A stretch of 64,000 bases of DNA from CAZAPO01 sp044841755 (GCA_044841755.1 JAXOFM010000001.1:124001-188000); one strand, 5' to 3'. Counted from the first letter of the stretch, positions 7,620-16,338 are shown. Notes: generated by a model from the letters alone, not told the origin. Numbers and translations are program-made.

Positions 7620-7638
7620 AACATGTATAGCTCATTGC
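7620..7638 (+). repeat. degenerate attC-like left half-site
   Basis: AACATGTATAGCTCATTGC resembles AACGTGTATAACTCATG of sites A and B with two substitutions and one inserted base. It sits 18 bases after the YdjM-like gene, where a site would be expected. No convincing right half exists; TTACACCCGAATTGGC at 7828-7843 may be a decayed remnant. Confidence 0.4.
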
Positions 7639-7728
7639 AGCTGAATTCCTAATCTGAATTAATTGCAATTTACTATCTTTTGGTTAAAGGTTTAAATCAT
7701 ACTTTCGCTTACAATTTTTGGATTGTAA

Positions 7729-7857
7729 TGGCTACTAAAAAATTCATTGGAAGATAAGATGCAAAGGGAAAGAGACTTTTATGGAGCACATAATTATCAA
7801 AGAATTGATAAAAACGAATCACAATATTTACACCCGAATTGGCTAATAAACAATTAA
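7729..7857 (+). pseudogene. possible decayed ORF remnant between array and ADP-ribosylglycohydrolase
   Basis: The 7602-7880 stretch has no clear gene. A short open frame reads WLLKNSLEDK, then from the ATG at 7759 MQRERDFYGAHNYQRID and on to a stop at 7857. The amino-acid composition is protein-like but the segment is only about 42 codons and was not recognised. It may be the 3' end of a lost cassette gene. Confidence 0.2.
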
Positions 7858-7880
7858 CACAGCACTCTTACTTAAAAAAA

Positions 7881-8387
7881 ATGAATAAACTCTTACCCCT
7901 TACATTAGTAATAATTTGTTTGTTCTCCTGTAAGATAGAAAAACAGAACTCTACAAATTCAATTGGTATAAACCCAAATTTGGAATATTTAAAATATAAA
8001 CCTAATTCATCTAATTTAGTAATTTCAAGAGATACCTATTATGATCAATTATATGGTTTCTGGCTTGGTGAATGTATAGCCAATTGGACAGGGTTAGTGA
8101 CTGAAATGGATAAAATTGGAAATATTGGCGAAATAAAAACAGGAGACTTTTATACAAGAGACAATTGGGAACAACCGGATTTTCCAAGTATTTGGGGTGA
8201 AGGAATACCAAGTAATCTATCTCCAATTATCGATTTTGTTCTTAGAGATTCTTCTGAGATTTGGGGAGCGGATGACGATACAGATATCGAATACATGTAT
8301 CAACAATTGTTATTAAAAAATAACACCTCAATGCTTTCTCCGGCATTTAATGGTCTATCATTCGTCCGGATGCATCGAGGAATTTAG
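7881..8387 (+). pseudogene. ADP-ribosylglycohydrolase-like lipoprotein, truncated
   Basis: From the ATG at 7881 the protein begins MNKLLPLTLVIICLFSC, a lipoprotein signal with lipobox LFSC. It then shows YDQLYGFWLGECIANWTGL and WGADDDTDIEYMYQQLL, the N-terminal metal-site signature of ADP-ribosylglycohydrolases. This family normally runs several hundred residues with a further Asp-rich metal motif near the C terminus. Here homology stops around LSPAFNG and the frame ends after 168 residues. It is therefore almost certainly a non-functional 5' fragment, next to the decayed end of the cassette array. An upstream TTG at 7839 would place 14 residues before the signal peptide and was not used. Confidence 0.7.
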
Positions 8388-8472
8388 CTCTGGGACCTAC
8401 TTCTTAGTATAGATAAAATCAGCGTCGAATTTTTGATTAGAGTTGTAGGATTGAGTAACAATAACTCAAGTT

Positions 8473-8643
8473 TCATTCATTTCTAAGTACTGATATCTGT
8501 TCCAGTAATTTCTCGGCCTCAGCAACTTTTGAATCACTTTCTCTACGATTAGTCTTAGATAATTTGTAGGACTGCTCGAGTAGTTTTCGATACTCAATTT
8601 CTAACTTCTCAAGTTCTGATTTTCTTTTGAATAATTTGAACAT
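8473..8643 (-). CDS. Lacal_2735-type small conserved protein
   Basis: A 56-aa ORF, MFKLFKRKSELEKLEIEYRK, then LLEQSYKLSKTNRRESDSK and AEAEKLLEQISVLRNE. The short hydrophobic-basic head, Glu/Lys-rich coiled-coil-like helices and a SxxNRRxSDxKxAEAE segment match the small Lacal_2735 family of Flavobacteriia as I recall it. Function is unknown. The start lies three bases after the stop of the minus-strand SDR gene, so it is the last gene of that operon. Between it and the truncated gene on the plus strand, 8388-8472 contains nothing I recognise. Confidence 0.75.
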   Translation of the reverse strand: MFKLFKRKSELEKLEIEYRKLLEQSYKLSKTNRRESDSKVAEAEKLLEQISVLRNE

Positions 8644-8646
8644 AAT

Positions 8647-9342
8647 TTATTGTTTTATAACAGAAAAGCCACCGTCAACATGCATAATTTGGCCAGTAAT
8701 CCAAGACGACTTAGGTGACAATAAGAACATTGCCAATTCGGCTATATCAGATGGTTCTCCAACCCTTTTTAAAGGATTTATTAATGATTGTTTTTCTATT
8801 TTTTCCGGCGAATTCAATAACCTCTTTGCTAATGAAGTATTGGTTAACGATGGAGCAATTGCATTTACTCTTATACTAGGAGCGAACTCTGCTGATAATG
8901 CTCTTGTTAGTCCTTCAATAGCTCCTTTAGAAATAGAAACTTGTGAGTGAAAACTAAAACCTTGTTGAACCGCAATCGTTGAAAACATAACTATCGATGA
9001 ATCACCACTTTTCTTAAGTTTCGGTAATAGTTGTTGAATAATTTTAGATGCACCAACAACTTGAAGTTTAAAGTCTTCAATAAAATCTTCAGATTTAAAG
9101 CGGTGAAAAGGTTTCAAATTAATGCTACCGGGACAATAAATCAACCCATGAAGCTCTTCAGGAAAGTCATCGATGACCAAATCATCTGTTTTAACATTAA
9201 ACGAAATGTATTTAACATTGGATCTGTCCGTTCGCATATTTGATTTGTAAGTAGCAATTACATTTTCACCGTTTTGTTCTAGCAAATTTACGATGGCTTC
9301 ACCGATACCTGAAGATCCTCCAATAACTACATAGTTTCTCAT
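8647..9342 (-). CDS. SDR family protein lacking the usual catalytic tyrosine
   Basis: 231 aa with glycine-rich motif GGSSGIG (8-14), SIVMFSTIAVQ (Ser121 region), Lys139 in SQVSISKGAIEGLTRALSAEFAP and a C-terminal SSWITGQIMHVDGG, as in SDR enzymes. The YxxxK tyrosine position (135) is valine and NNAG is replaced by YCPGS. I recall other Bacteroidota members with the same change, so this is likely a subgroup feature and not a new mutation. The catalytic mechanism is therefore uncertain. It lies 20 bases after the DUF2867-SDR gene and is probably in one operon with it. Confidence 0.8.
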   Translation of the reverse strand: MRNYVVIGGSSGIGEAIVNLLEQNGENVIATYKSNMRTDRSNVKYISFNVKTDDLVIDDFPEELHGLIYCPGSINLKPFHRFKSEDFIEDFKLQVVGASKIIQQLLPKLKKSGDSSIVMFSTIAVQQGFSFHSQVSISKGAIEGLTRALSAEFAPSIRVNAIAPSLTNTSLAKRLLNSPEKIEKQSLINPLKRVGEPSDIAELAMFLLSPKSSWITGQIMHVDGGFSVIKQ

Positions 9343-9362
9343 TTTAATTAAATTAAATTATA

Positions 9363-10799
9363 CTAACCTTTAGCAATACTATTACCCATACCATTAAAAA
9401 TTAAATGATGCATAGGGCTTACCAAATACCAATAAAGTCTACCTGATAGGCCTCTAGGACGAAAAGTTGCCTTCTGCACAAGGATATTTTTTTGTTGCTT
9501 ATTAATTATCTTAAACTCTAACCATGCCTCACCTGGTAATTTCATTTCTGCATATAATAGTAGGCGCTTGTTTGAAGAATCAGCAACTAATACTCTCCAA
9601 AAATCCAAGGACTCTCCTGCATTTATAATATTCTCATTGGTTCTTCCTCTTCTTAATCCTACACCTCCAAAAAGTTTATCAATATAACCTCTTAATTGCC
9701 ATAACCAATTCCCATAATACCAACCATTATTACCTCCAATAGACCAGACTTTATTCTGAACATTGCTAACATTGTTTGCTAATTCAAAAGTTCTTGTATC
9801 CATGAAACAACCGTTATAAGGAACTTGAATGTATTTATTTAAATTCTCACTAGAATTGCTAGACGATAAGGCGTCTTTCCAACTGGAAACCACCATGTTT
9901 TGCTCAATTTTCCCAAATGCTCTTTTTACTGCCTCTTTAAAATCAATGAGTTGGATCTGAACAATATCTTGTATCGTATTATCTCTACAGACTACTTCTA
10001 CCCTCATACTTTTCACTAGATTAACTGCGAGCGTATAATTTGTTGCAGTGATAAAATATAGCCAATATGAGGAAAGTCTAGGAGTCATTACCGGTAAGGT
10101 TAAGATATATCTTTTTAATCCACGTACTTCACCAAATCCTAGCATCATTTGTTTATAAGTGAGCACATCAGGTCCTCCTATATCAAAGGTTTTGTTAAAA
10201 GTCTTCTCATGGTTAAGCACTCCTATTAAATAGTCTATAACATTCCTAATTGCAATAGGCTGACACTTGGTATTTACCCATTTTGGTGTAACCATTACAG
10301 GTAATTTCTCGACTAAATCTCTAATTATTTCGAATGATGCACTTCCAGATCCTACAATTATCGCTGCTCGCAAAATGGTAGTATAAAAATTTCCTTGCTT
10401 TAAAATTTCTTCAACCCTTTTTCTTGAGGTCAGGTGTTCTGAGAGGTGATGTTCGTTTGCAATCCCTCCGAGATAAATTACTTGACGACCACCTAGTTGT
10501 TCTACTAAGGAGCTGAAATTTTTAGCTACTGTAATTTCTTCTTCTTCATAGCCTGTAGTAGATGTTGCAAGTGAATGTATTAGATAATAAGCAGCATCAA
10601 TTTTTTTGACATTGGGGCTTATTTGAAAATCTGACTTAAAGTCTGTAACAATTACGTTTATAAAGTTTTCATACCCCTCTATCTTTTTAAATCGCTTGGA
10701 GTCTCTAACACAGCAGGTAACCTCATGACCATTCTGTAGCAAACTGTACAGCAAGCGCTTCCCTATATAACCTGTAGCTCCTGTCAATAATATGTGCAT
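9363..10799 (-). CDS. NAD(P)-binding extended SDR with DUF2867 C-terminal domain
   Basis: 478 aa. The N-terminal Rossmann domain begins MHILLTGATGYIGKRLLYSL (TGATGYIG at 6-13), includes AYYLIHSLA and the RKRVEEIL segment, and continues to about residue 300. The C-terminal part, with DFWRVL, AEMKLPGEAWLEFKI and RGLSGRLYWY near the end, is the DUF2867 type. Such proteins are often found with CIA30 and SDR genes in Flavobacteriia. A redox role is inferred from the fold; the substrate is unknown. Confidence 0.85.
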   Translation of the reverse strand: MHILLTGATGYIGKRLLYSLLQNGHEVTCCVRDSKRFKKIEGYENFINVIVTDFKSDFQISPNVKKIDAAYYLIHSLATSTTGYEEEEITVAKNFSSLVEQLGGRQVIYLGGIANEHHLSEHLTSRKRVEEILKQGNFYTTILRAAIIVGSGSASFEIIRDLVEKLPVMVTPKWVNTKCQPIAIRNVIDYLIGVLNHEKTFNKTFDIGGPDVLTYKQMMLGFGEVRGLKRYILTLPVMTPRLSSYWLYFITATNYTLAVNLVKSMRVEVVCRDNTIQDIVQIQLIDFKEAVKRAFGKIEQNMVVSSWKDALSSSNSSENLNKYIQVPYNGCFMDTRTFELANNVSNVQNKVWSIGGNNGWYYGNWLWQLRGYIDKLFGGVGLRRGRTNENIINAGESLDFWRVLVADSSNKRLLLYAEMKLPGEAWLEFKIINKQQKNILVQKATFRPRGLSGRLYWYLVSPMHHLIFNGMGNSIAKG

Positions 10800-10847
10800 A
10801 AGAATGAATTTAAAATCTTATCAATTACCTTTCACGAGTGATATATG

Positions 10848-11384
10848 TCACCGAACTAAAACAATCTTATCAATCTCTAGACTGAATGTCTCTTTTACCT
10901 TATTCCCAATTAAAAATGCAACCTCGGCCATATCTTCTCCGGGATAGTTTGGTTTATTTACTGGGTATCCTCTGAAGCGAGGTCTAAAAGATTTAAAAGG
11001 CAATGTAATAGTTTCCCAGTCGCCATTTGTTTCAAAATAGGCAACATATGAATATCTCTGATTTCTATCGCTTTTGATTCTAAATTGGTATAATTTGCCA
11101 TCACCTTTAACTCGTAAGGCTATACTCTTGTATTCGCCAACAGATCTTTTATTAAGTCGATACCTTAAAGATGAAAACCCTCCATTATTCTCAGTGGTTA
11201 CCCTACCAGAGTATATTCCTTTACCATCTTCACTAATGTGCAGATGGCCTTTGGAAAGGCCTCCCATCACTCCGTCGTCGATGATATACCAATTTTTCAT
11301 TGTGCTCATGTCACTAAACTCATAGATTGTTTCCTCTGGTACAGCTTGCATAGTCATGATTAAAACAATAAATAGATGATACAT
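10848..11384 (-). CDS. CIA30 family protein
   Basis: 178 aa with a weak N-terminal hydrophobic stretch. WYIIDDGVMGGLSKG, GIYSGRVTTENNGGFSSLR and the KSIALRVKGDGK strand are typical of the complex I intermediate-associated protein 30 family, a carbohydrate-binding-module-like beta sandwich. In bacteria the role is unclear. It is the first gene of a minus-strand set with the two SDRs and the 56-aa protein. Upstream, TACTTTTG on the minus strand (11418-11425) fits the -7 element TAnnTTTG, but I see no good -33 element. Confidence 0.85.
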   Translation of the reverse strand: MYHLFIVLIMTMQAVPEETIYEFSDMSTMKNWYIIDDGVMGGLSKGHLHISEDGKGIYSGRVTTENNGGFSSLRYRLNKRSVGEYKSIALRVKGDGKLYQFRIKSDRNQRYSYVAYFETNGDWETITLPFKSFRPRFRGYPVNKPNYPGEDMAEVAFLIGNKVKETFSLEIDKIVLVR

Positions 11385-11608
11385 TATTTTGTTTAATATT
11401 TAATTATAAACATTAAACAAAAGTAATACAATTGTTTGTATTCTTCAGTTTTCAATTAAAAGTTTAACAATGAATTAGGTTTTTATAGTGATTTTTCTAT
11501 CTCACTAATCCTTTAAGATTAATTAAGATGATAGAAAGTACGATTTGTTGAGAAGATATTGGTATCGTAAAAAAGGTATAATCATTCTACCGAAATTTGC
11601 ACTCAGAA

Positions 11609-11740
11609 ATGACATTGTACACGTTAACTAAATGGAAACGGAAGAAACTGAACGAAAAATTCAAATTACTATATTTTCAGCTTGCTTACCAAGGTTTAGA
11701 CCATTATTATGCAACCTTTAATGAAGATTTATTAAACTAA
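11609..11740 (+). CDS. possible 43-aa small ORF in intergenic region
   Basis: The 11385-11847 gap holds no recognised gene. The best open frame starts ATG at 11609 and reads MTLYTLTKWKRKKLNEKF, then KLLYFQLAYQGLDHYYATF and a short NEDLLN end. Its amphipathic, aromatic-rich composition looks coding. An adjacent frame just upstream (RKYDLLRRYWYRKKGIIILPK) also looks protein-like, so the region may instead be a decayed gene with frameshifts. No homolog is recognised. Confidence 0.25.
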   Translation: MTLYTLTKWKRKKLNEKFKLLYFQLAYQGLDHYYATFNEDLLN

Positions 11741-11761
11741 GTTTTTGAATCGATTTTAATT

Positions 11762-11809
11762 AATAACAAACAAACCCTCAACTGAAAAGTTGAGGGTTTG
11801 TTTGTTATT
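11762..11809 (-). terminator. perfect 22-bp hairpin, intrinsic terminator
   Basis: A left arm at 11762-11783 and a right arm at 11788-11809 are exact reverse complements, enclosing a GAAA tetraloop. The inner stem is GC-rich (ACCCTCAACT) and the outer part AT-rich. It lies 38 bases after the stop of the minus-strand gene at 11848, so it probably ends that transcription unit. Its symmetry would also stop plus-strand transcripts. Confidence 0.8.
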
Positions 11810-11847
11810 CTCCAGGTCTGTACATGAACATAACCTGTACTCTTATC

Positions 11848-12195
11848 TTACTTAAAAGCCACTCCTGTTAAAGTAACTTTGTAATTGCGTTTGCTAATTG
11901 ACATTCCTTCATCAGATTCTCCAATTAATAAATGTGTAAAACCCTTAGAAGCAGCCTTTTCCTTAAGCTTTTCTAAAGCCATTTTTTTAATTGTTTTAGC
12001 TGTTGCAAGGTTTAAACTTTTAGAAACTTCTACTTTGAACTCTTTTTTATCACCTAAATGTTTCACATCGTCTTCAGATTGTACAATCACAATCTCGCTG
12101 TCTTGATGATTAATTGTAAATGATAACCCATTGTTACTAAAACTAGTCATGAATGCCCATCCACAAACTACAATTAAAGAAATTATTGCTCTCAT
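11848..12195 (-). CDS. small secreted protein of unknown function
   Basis: 115 aa with a signal peptide (hydrophobic residues about 4-17). The mature part has charged helices AKTIKKMALEKLKEKAASKG followed by FTHLLIGESDEG and the C-terminal strand NYKVTLTGVAFK. The alternation resembles small periplasmic domains that take part in stress responses, such as the YdgH/DUF1471 or DUF4156 type, but I cannot assign a family. It is 17 bases after the aminotransferase-fold gene and is followed by the hairpin terminator. Confidence 0.6.
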   Translation of the reverse strand: MRAIISLIVVCGWAFMTSFSNNGLSFTINHQDSEIVIVQSEDDVKHLGDKKEFKVEVSKSLNLATAKTIKKMALEKLKEKAASKGFTHLLIGESDEGMSISKRNYKVTLTGVAFK

Positions 12196-12212
12196 AATTA
12201 TACTAGATTTTG

Positions 12213-13706
12213 TTATTTGTTAAACCAATTTGCCACAAGCCCTCTTTCTGTAGGAATCCAAGATTTATGCACATAGTCATTCTTAATGGCATCGTACTTA
12301 TAATCTTTTGACCATTCTTCTATATTTTCTGCCAGCTTTTTTAAGGACTCACATATATATTCAACTTCTTCATCAGTTATTGTTGGATGCACAGACATAC
12401 GAACCCAACCTGGTTTTTCTGTATTACATCCTTCCAAAATCTGATCTTTGATTTTATGTGAAGTATCAATATCTACGTTCAATAAGAAATGTCCATATGT
12501 TCCTGCACATGAACATCCTCCTCGTGTTTGAATTCCAAAACGATCATTTAATAATTTCACTACTAAATTAAAATGATAATCCTCAAAGTAAAATGAAAAA
12601 ATACTCAAACGCTTTTTATGTCTTGGTGCTAAAATTTGGACACCATCCAAGTTTTCAAGAGTATTAAAAATGACCTCATTTACCTCATCTTCTCTTGCCT
12701 TGATCTTATCAGTTCCCATTTCTTCTTTCAACTGAACAGAAAGTGCTACTCTTATTGTTTGCAAAAACGCTGGAGTACCACCATCTTCACGTGTCTCAAC
12801 ATCGTCAAAATAGTCATGTTCTCCCCAAGGGTTGGTATATGAAACCGTTCCTCCTCCTGGATTATCAGGAATCGTATTTTTATATAATCGCTTGTTGAAA
12901 ATCAATACTCCTGAACTTCCTGGACCACCTAAAAACTTATGCGGAGAAAAGAAAATAGCATCAAGATACTCATCTTCTTTCTCTGGATGCATATCTATAT
13001 CAACATAAGGCGCTGAACAAGCAAAATCAACAAAGCATAAACCATTATACTCATGTATTAAACTTGCAATCTTATGATAATTAGTCTTAATACCTGTTAC
13101 ATTTGAACAAGCCGTTACAGATGCTATCTTCAAAGGTTTGTCCTTGTATTGTTCAAGTAATTTTTTGAAACTCTTAATGCAGATCAGTCCAAATTCATCA
13201 CAAGGGATCACTTCAACTCTTGCGATTGTTTCTAACCATGACGTTTGATTAGAATGATGTTCCATATGACTAACAAAAACGATAGGACGCTTATCCTCTG
13301 GAACAGTAGTATGTTCTTTTAAGTTTTCAGTAATCTTTAACCCGAGAATTCTTTGAAACTTATTAACCACTCCAGTCATTCCAGAACCTTCGGTAATTAA
13401 CACATCATCTTCTGAAGCATTAACATGACGCTTAATAATATTTCTTGCCTCATGATAGGCCAAAGTCATGGCAGCTCCTGAAGTTGAAGTTTCGGTATGT
13501 GTATTAGCAACAAATGGCCCAAAATCGCTTAATATCTTTTCCTCTAAAGGAAGATACATTCTACCACTTGCTGTCCAATCAGCATAAACTAAATCTTGTA
13601 TTCCATAAGGAGATTCAAATTTTTGGTCTATTCCAATAATGTTCTTTCTAAAAGACTCAAAATAAGTTTCAAGTGCAGACGGAGCTTTCTTTAATGCGGT
13701 AGACAT
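12213..13706 (-). CDS. aminotransferase class V-fold PLP enzyme (cysteine desulfurase-like)
   Basis: 497 aa. The pyridoxal phosphate lysine is Lys257 in SPHKFLGG. Other landmarks are HMEHHSNQTSW (148-157), VDFACSAPYVDID and the Cys-containing RGGCSCAGTYGH loop, at a position where cysteine desulfurases carry their active cysteine. The length is about 90 residues more than SufS, with a C-terminal extension. It may act as a desulfurase, lyase or epimerase; the substrate cannot be told. It lies between DsbD and a small secreted protein in one minus-strand run. Confidence 0.8.
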   Translation of the reverse strand: MSTALKKAPSALETYFESFRKNIIGIDQKFESPYGIQDLVYADWTASGRMYLPLEEKILSDFGPFVANTHTETSTSGAAMTLAYHEARNIIKRHVNASEDDVLITEGSGMTGVVNKFQRILGLKITENLKEHTTVPEDKRPIVFVSHMEHHSNQTSWLETIARVEVIPCDEFGLICIKSFKKLLEQYKDKPLKIASVTACSNVTGIKTNYHKIASLIHEYNGLCFVDFACSAPYVDIDMHPEKEDEYLDAIFFSPHKFLGGPGSSGVLIFNKRLYKNTIPDNPGGGTVSYTNPWGEHDYFDDVETREDGGTPAFLQTIRVALSVQLKEEMGTDKIKAREDEVNEVIFNTLENLDGVQILAPRHKKRLSIFSFYFEDYHFNLVVKLLNDRFGIQTRGGCSCAGTYGHFLLNVDIDTSHKIKDQILEGCNTEKPGWVRMSVHPTITDEEVEYICESLKKLAENIEEWSKDYKYDAIKNDYVHKSWIPTERGLVANWFNK

Positions 13707-13771
13707 AACTCATACATTTTACCTGACAAAAATAAGCAAAAGAATGCCATTAGCGAATTTAATAGGATGCT

Positions 13772-16264
13772 TTATTTTAAGCTCAACTCCGATGAACTAT
13801 TGAAAATTTCTAATCCACATTTCAGAAACTGCGCATATTCACTTTCATCTGGAGTATAGCCTACAGGTTGATTTAAAACCTCTGTACCATCAGCATTTAG
13901 AAGCACATAAAATGGCTGTGAATTGGTTTGAAAGAACTGCGTTTGGAAGTGCGCCCACTTATGTCCATAATTTTCAAGTCTTCTGGTTCCTCCGTTTATT
14001 CTTGGCACTTCAATTTGCTCGGCTTCTGGTAATGGCTTTTTATCATCTACATAAAGAGATATTAGAACATAATCGTTTCTCAGAATTCCATCAACTTCCG
14101 CTAACGGCCACACATGTTCTTCCATCTTACGACAATTTACACAAGCATAACCAGTAAAATCAAGCATTATAGGTTTGTTTACCTTTTTAGCATAAGCTAT
14201 TCCTGTTTTTAAATCTTTAAAGCAATCTAGATTATTCGGGCAATCATTAGGCTTTAAAAAACTATAACCTACAGGTGGTGCTAAACCACTTAAAAGTGTT
14301 AAAGAAGTAAACGTATTTGTTTCTTTATTCACTCTAAATCCTGAAGCCAAATAAACCACAAAGGCAGCAACCAATATCCCAGAAGAAATTCTAAAAAATG
14401 ATAGTTTCTTTATAGGCGAATCATGCGGAAATTTGATCTTACCAAGGATATAAAGAGATAAACCTGCAAATATCATAATCCACAATCCTAGGAACACTTC
14501 AATTTTTAAAATCCCCCAATGTTGAACTAAATCGGCATTAGATAAGAACTTAAATGCTAATGCAAGTTCCAAGAATCCTAGAATAACTTTTGTCGTATTT
14601 AACCAGCCTCCAGATTTTGGAAGTGCATTTAACATATTAGGAAACATAGCAAATATTGCAAATGGTAAACCAAGAGAAACTCCAAAACCTGCCATTCCTG
14701 CAGTTAATTGCCACGCGCCACCATCAGCAGTAAGTGATCCTGCTAACAAAGATCCTAAAATTGGTCCAGTACAAGAAAAAGACACTATCGCTAATGTAAG
14801 CGCCATGAAAAACACTCCCATAATTCCACCAAGGTTTTCTCCTTGTGTGGTTTTGCTTGTCCAACTAGCTGGAAGCGTTAATTCATAATATCCAAAGAAA
14901 GAAAAAGCAAAAAATATGAATATCACAAAGAAGATGATATTCAACCATACGTTTGTTGAAATTTCATTAAGAATGTCTGGGTTTACAGAATCTAATAAAT
15001 GAAAAGGGATACTTAACACAACATATACAGCAAAAATAAAGAAGCCATAGAGTATTGCTTTTGAGATTCCCCCTTTTTTAGTATCACTTCCTTTTTTTGT
15101 AAAGAAGCTCACCGTTAAAGGAATCATTGGAAAAACACATGGCGTCAACAATGCCAATAAACCACCAAGAAAACCTAAACCAAAAATACTCCAAAGTGAT
15201 TTTCCTTGTTGCTTAACTTCAGATGCTAAAGAAGACACTTCTTCAGAGCAACTTTCTGACGCCGCTTTTATTTCATCAACACTAAGACCATATAAAATAT
15301 CATTGGCATCATTTGCACTAACTAACGGCTCACTAAAAGACATATTATCGTTAGCTACTAAAAGTCCTTGTCCAGAAGAATATTTAAATGTGAATGGATT
15401 ATCAGGTTTAAAAATACACTGCTCGTCATCGCAAGTCATGTATTCAATACTTCCACTAATATCAAAATCATCACCAACTACTTCTATTCGCTGGGTGAAA
15501 ATTGCTTGATTATAGAACTTTGAGACTTCCATATCAAACACTTTATCGTGCTTGGTTTCTTTATTTTCATCACTTTCAACAACATCACCTACAAGCTTAT
15601 AGGCATCTGAAGCTTCAAAATTAATTATGGTTGGAAGTGGTCCTCCTTCTTCTACAAACTGAGAGTAGATTGCCCATTCTTGATCAATATTTGCTTTGAA
15701 TATAATATCATACTCAGAATCACTTATTTTTTTAGTTTCAAACTCCCATGAAACAGGATCTAGAATATTTGAAGTTGCAGTATCACCTCCAAAAAAATCT
15801 TGAGTTGATTCCGAACTTTCAACAATAGTAAACGTAAAAGGAACATCAGATGGAGGTAAACAACGCTCATCATCGCAAGTCATAAAACTAAGAGTACCCG
15901 AAATCTCATTTAAATTAGAGACTTTTACTTGTTGCACAAATTCAGCTCTATTATAGAATTTTGAAACCACCATTTCGAAAACAGGATCATGCTTAGTCAC
16001 CTTGTTCTCTTCATTTTCAGCAACTGTCCCTATTAATTCTAACCCTTCAACTTCATTGAATTCAAAACTTGTTGGAATTGGTCCTCCATCAGGAATATCT
16101 TGGGCGTATACTGCCCAATTATCATCGATAGTTGCAATAAACTTTAAACTATAAGTCTCGTCTGTATTTTTCTCTACTTGAAAATCCCATTCTACTGGTT
16201 CAAAAATCTGTGCGTTAACAGAGATTCCAATTATCAAACATATAAACGTTAAGAGCTTTTTCAT
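13772..16264 (-). CDS. dsbD: thiol:disulfide interchange protein DsbD, duplicated N-terminal domain
   Basis: 830 aa. After a signal peptide, two DsbD alpha-domain (DsbC/D N-terminal) copies occur at about 22-150 and 170-300, each ending in a cysteine pair (C130/C135 in TCDDERC and C278/C283 in TCDDEQC). A membrane domain of about eight helices follows (LLALLTPCVFPMIPLT with its conserved Cys; a second Cys in SFSCTGPILG). A C-terminal thioredoxin-like domain has CVNC in YACVNCRKMEEHVW. The family moves electrons from cytoplasmic thioredoxin to periplasmic thiols. Most DsbD proteins have one N-terminal domain, so the tandem copy is unusual. Confidence 0.9.
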   Translation of the reverse strand: MKKLLTFICLIIGISVNAQIFEPVEWDFQVEKNTDETYSLKFIATIDDNWAVYAQDIPDGGPIPTSFEFNEVEGLELIGTVAENEENKVTKHDPVFEMVVSKFYNRAEFVQQVKVSNLNEISGTLSFMTCDDERCLPPSDVPFTFTIVESSESTQDFFGGDTATSNILDPVSWEFETKKISDSEYDIIFKANIDQEWAIYSQFVEEGGPLPTIINFEASDAYKLVGDVVESDENKETKHDKVFDMEVSKFYNQAIFTQRIEVVGDDFDISGSIEYMTCDDEQCIFKPDNPFTFKYSSGQGLLVANDNMSFSEPLVSANDANDILYGLSVDEIKAASESCSEEVSSLASEVKQQGKSLWSIFGLGFLGGLLALLTPCVFPMIPLTVSFFTKKGSDTKKGGISKAILYGFFIFAVYVVLSIPFHLLDSVNPDILNEISTNVWLNIIFFVIFIFFAFSFFGYYELTLPASWTSKTTQGENLGGIMGVFFMALTLAIVSFSCTGPILGSLLAGSLTADGGAWQLTAGMAGFGVSLGLPFAIFAMFPNMLNALPKSGGWLNTTKVILGFLELALAFKFLSNADLVQHWGILKIEVFLGLWIMIFAGLSLYILGKIKFPHDSPIKKLSFFRISSGILVAAFVVYLASGFRVNKETNTFTSLTLLSGLAPPVGYSFLKPNDCPNNLDCFKDLKTGIAYAKKVNKPIMLDFTGYACVNCRKMEEHVWPLAEVDGILRNDYVLISLYVDDKKPLPEAEQIEVPRINGGTRRLENYGHKWAHFQTQFFQTNSQPFYVLLNADGTEVLNQPVGYTPDESEYAQFLKCGLEIFNSSSELSLK

Positions 16265-16338
16265 GGTAAAATTTTAATAATTCAAAATTAAAACCTTCAG
16301 GGTCTATTTTGCAACATAAGTTACATTCCAAGTTTACT

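Larger units (their letters stand above)
3014..7638 (+). mobile_element. integron-like gene cassette array without integrase (CALIN-like)
   Basis: Five single-gene units, all on the plus strand, lie between repeated palindromic sites. Left ends read GGCTAAC (3654), TGCCAAC (3795), GCACAAC (5001), GACTAAC (5984) and AGCTAAC (6805). Right ends read GTTAGCC (3014), GTTGTGC (3914), GTTAGCC (5120), GTTAACT (6029) and GTTGGTG (6906). Stop codons sit 0-9 bases before a left end, and start codons sit 18-44 bases after a right end. This is the geometry of integron cassettes, in which attC sites have RYYYAAC and GTTRRRY ends and fold as imperfect hairpins. No tyrosine recombinase gene is in the window, so if it is an integron this part would be a cluster of attC sites lacking an integrase. 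The integron interpretation is inference; the repeated sites are seen directly. Confidence 0.6.

Noticed and set aside
3014..7638. An integron integrase gene inside the array
   Set aside because: No ORF in the window carries the RHRY tyrosine-recombinase motifs; the array lacks an integrase in view.
7839..7881. TTG at 7839 as start of the ADP-ribosylglycohydrolase-like gene
   Set aside because: It adds 14 residues before an otherwise perfect lipoprotein signal peptide; ATG 7881 fits better.
8627..8950. Plus-strand ORF opposite the minus-strand SDR
   Set aside because: It is the antisense shadow of a clear SDR gene with no protein family features.
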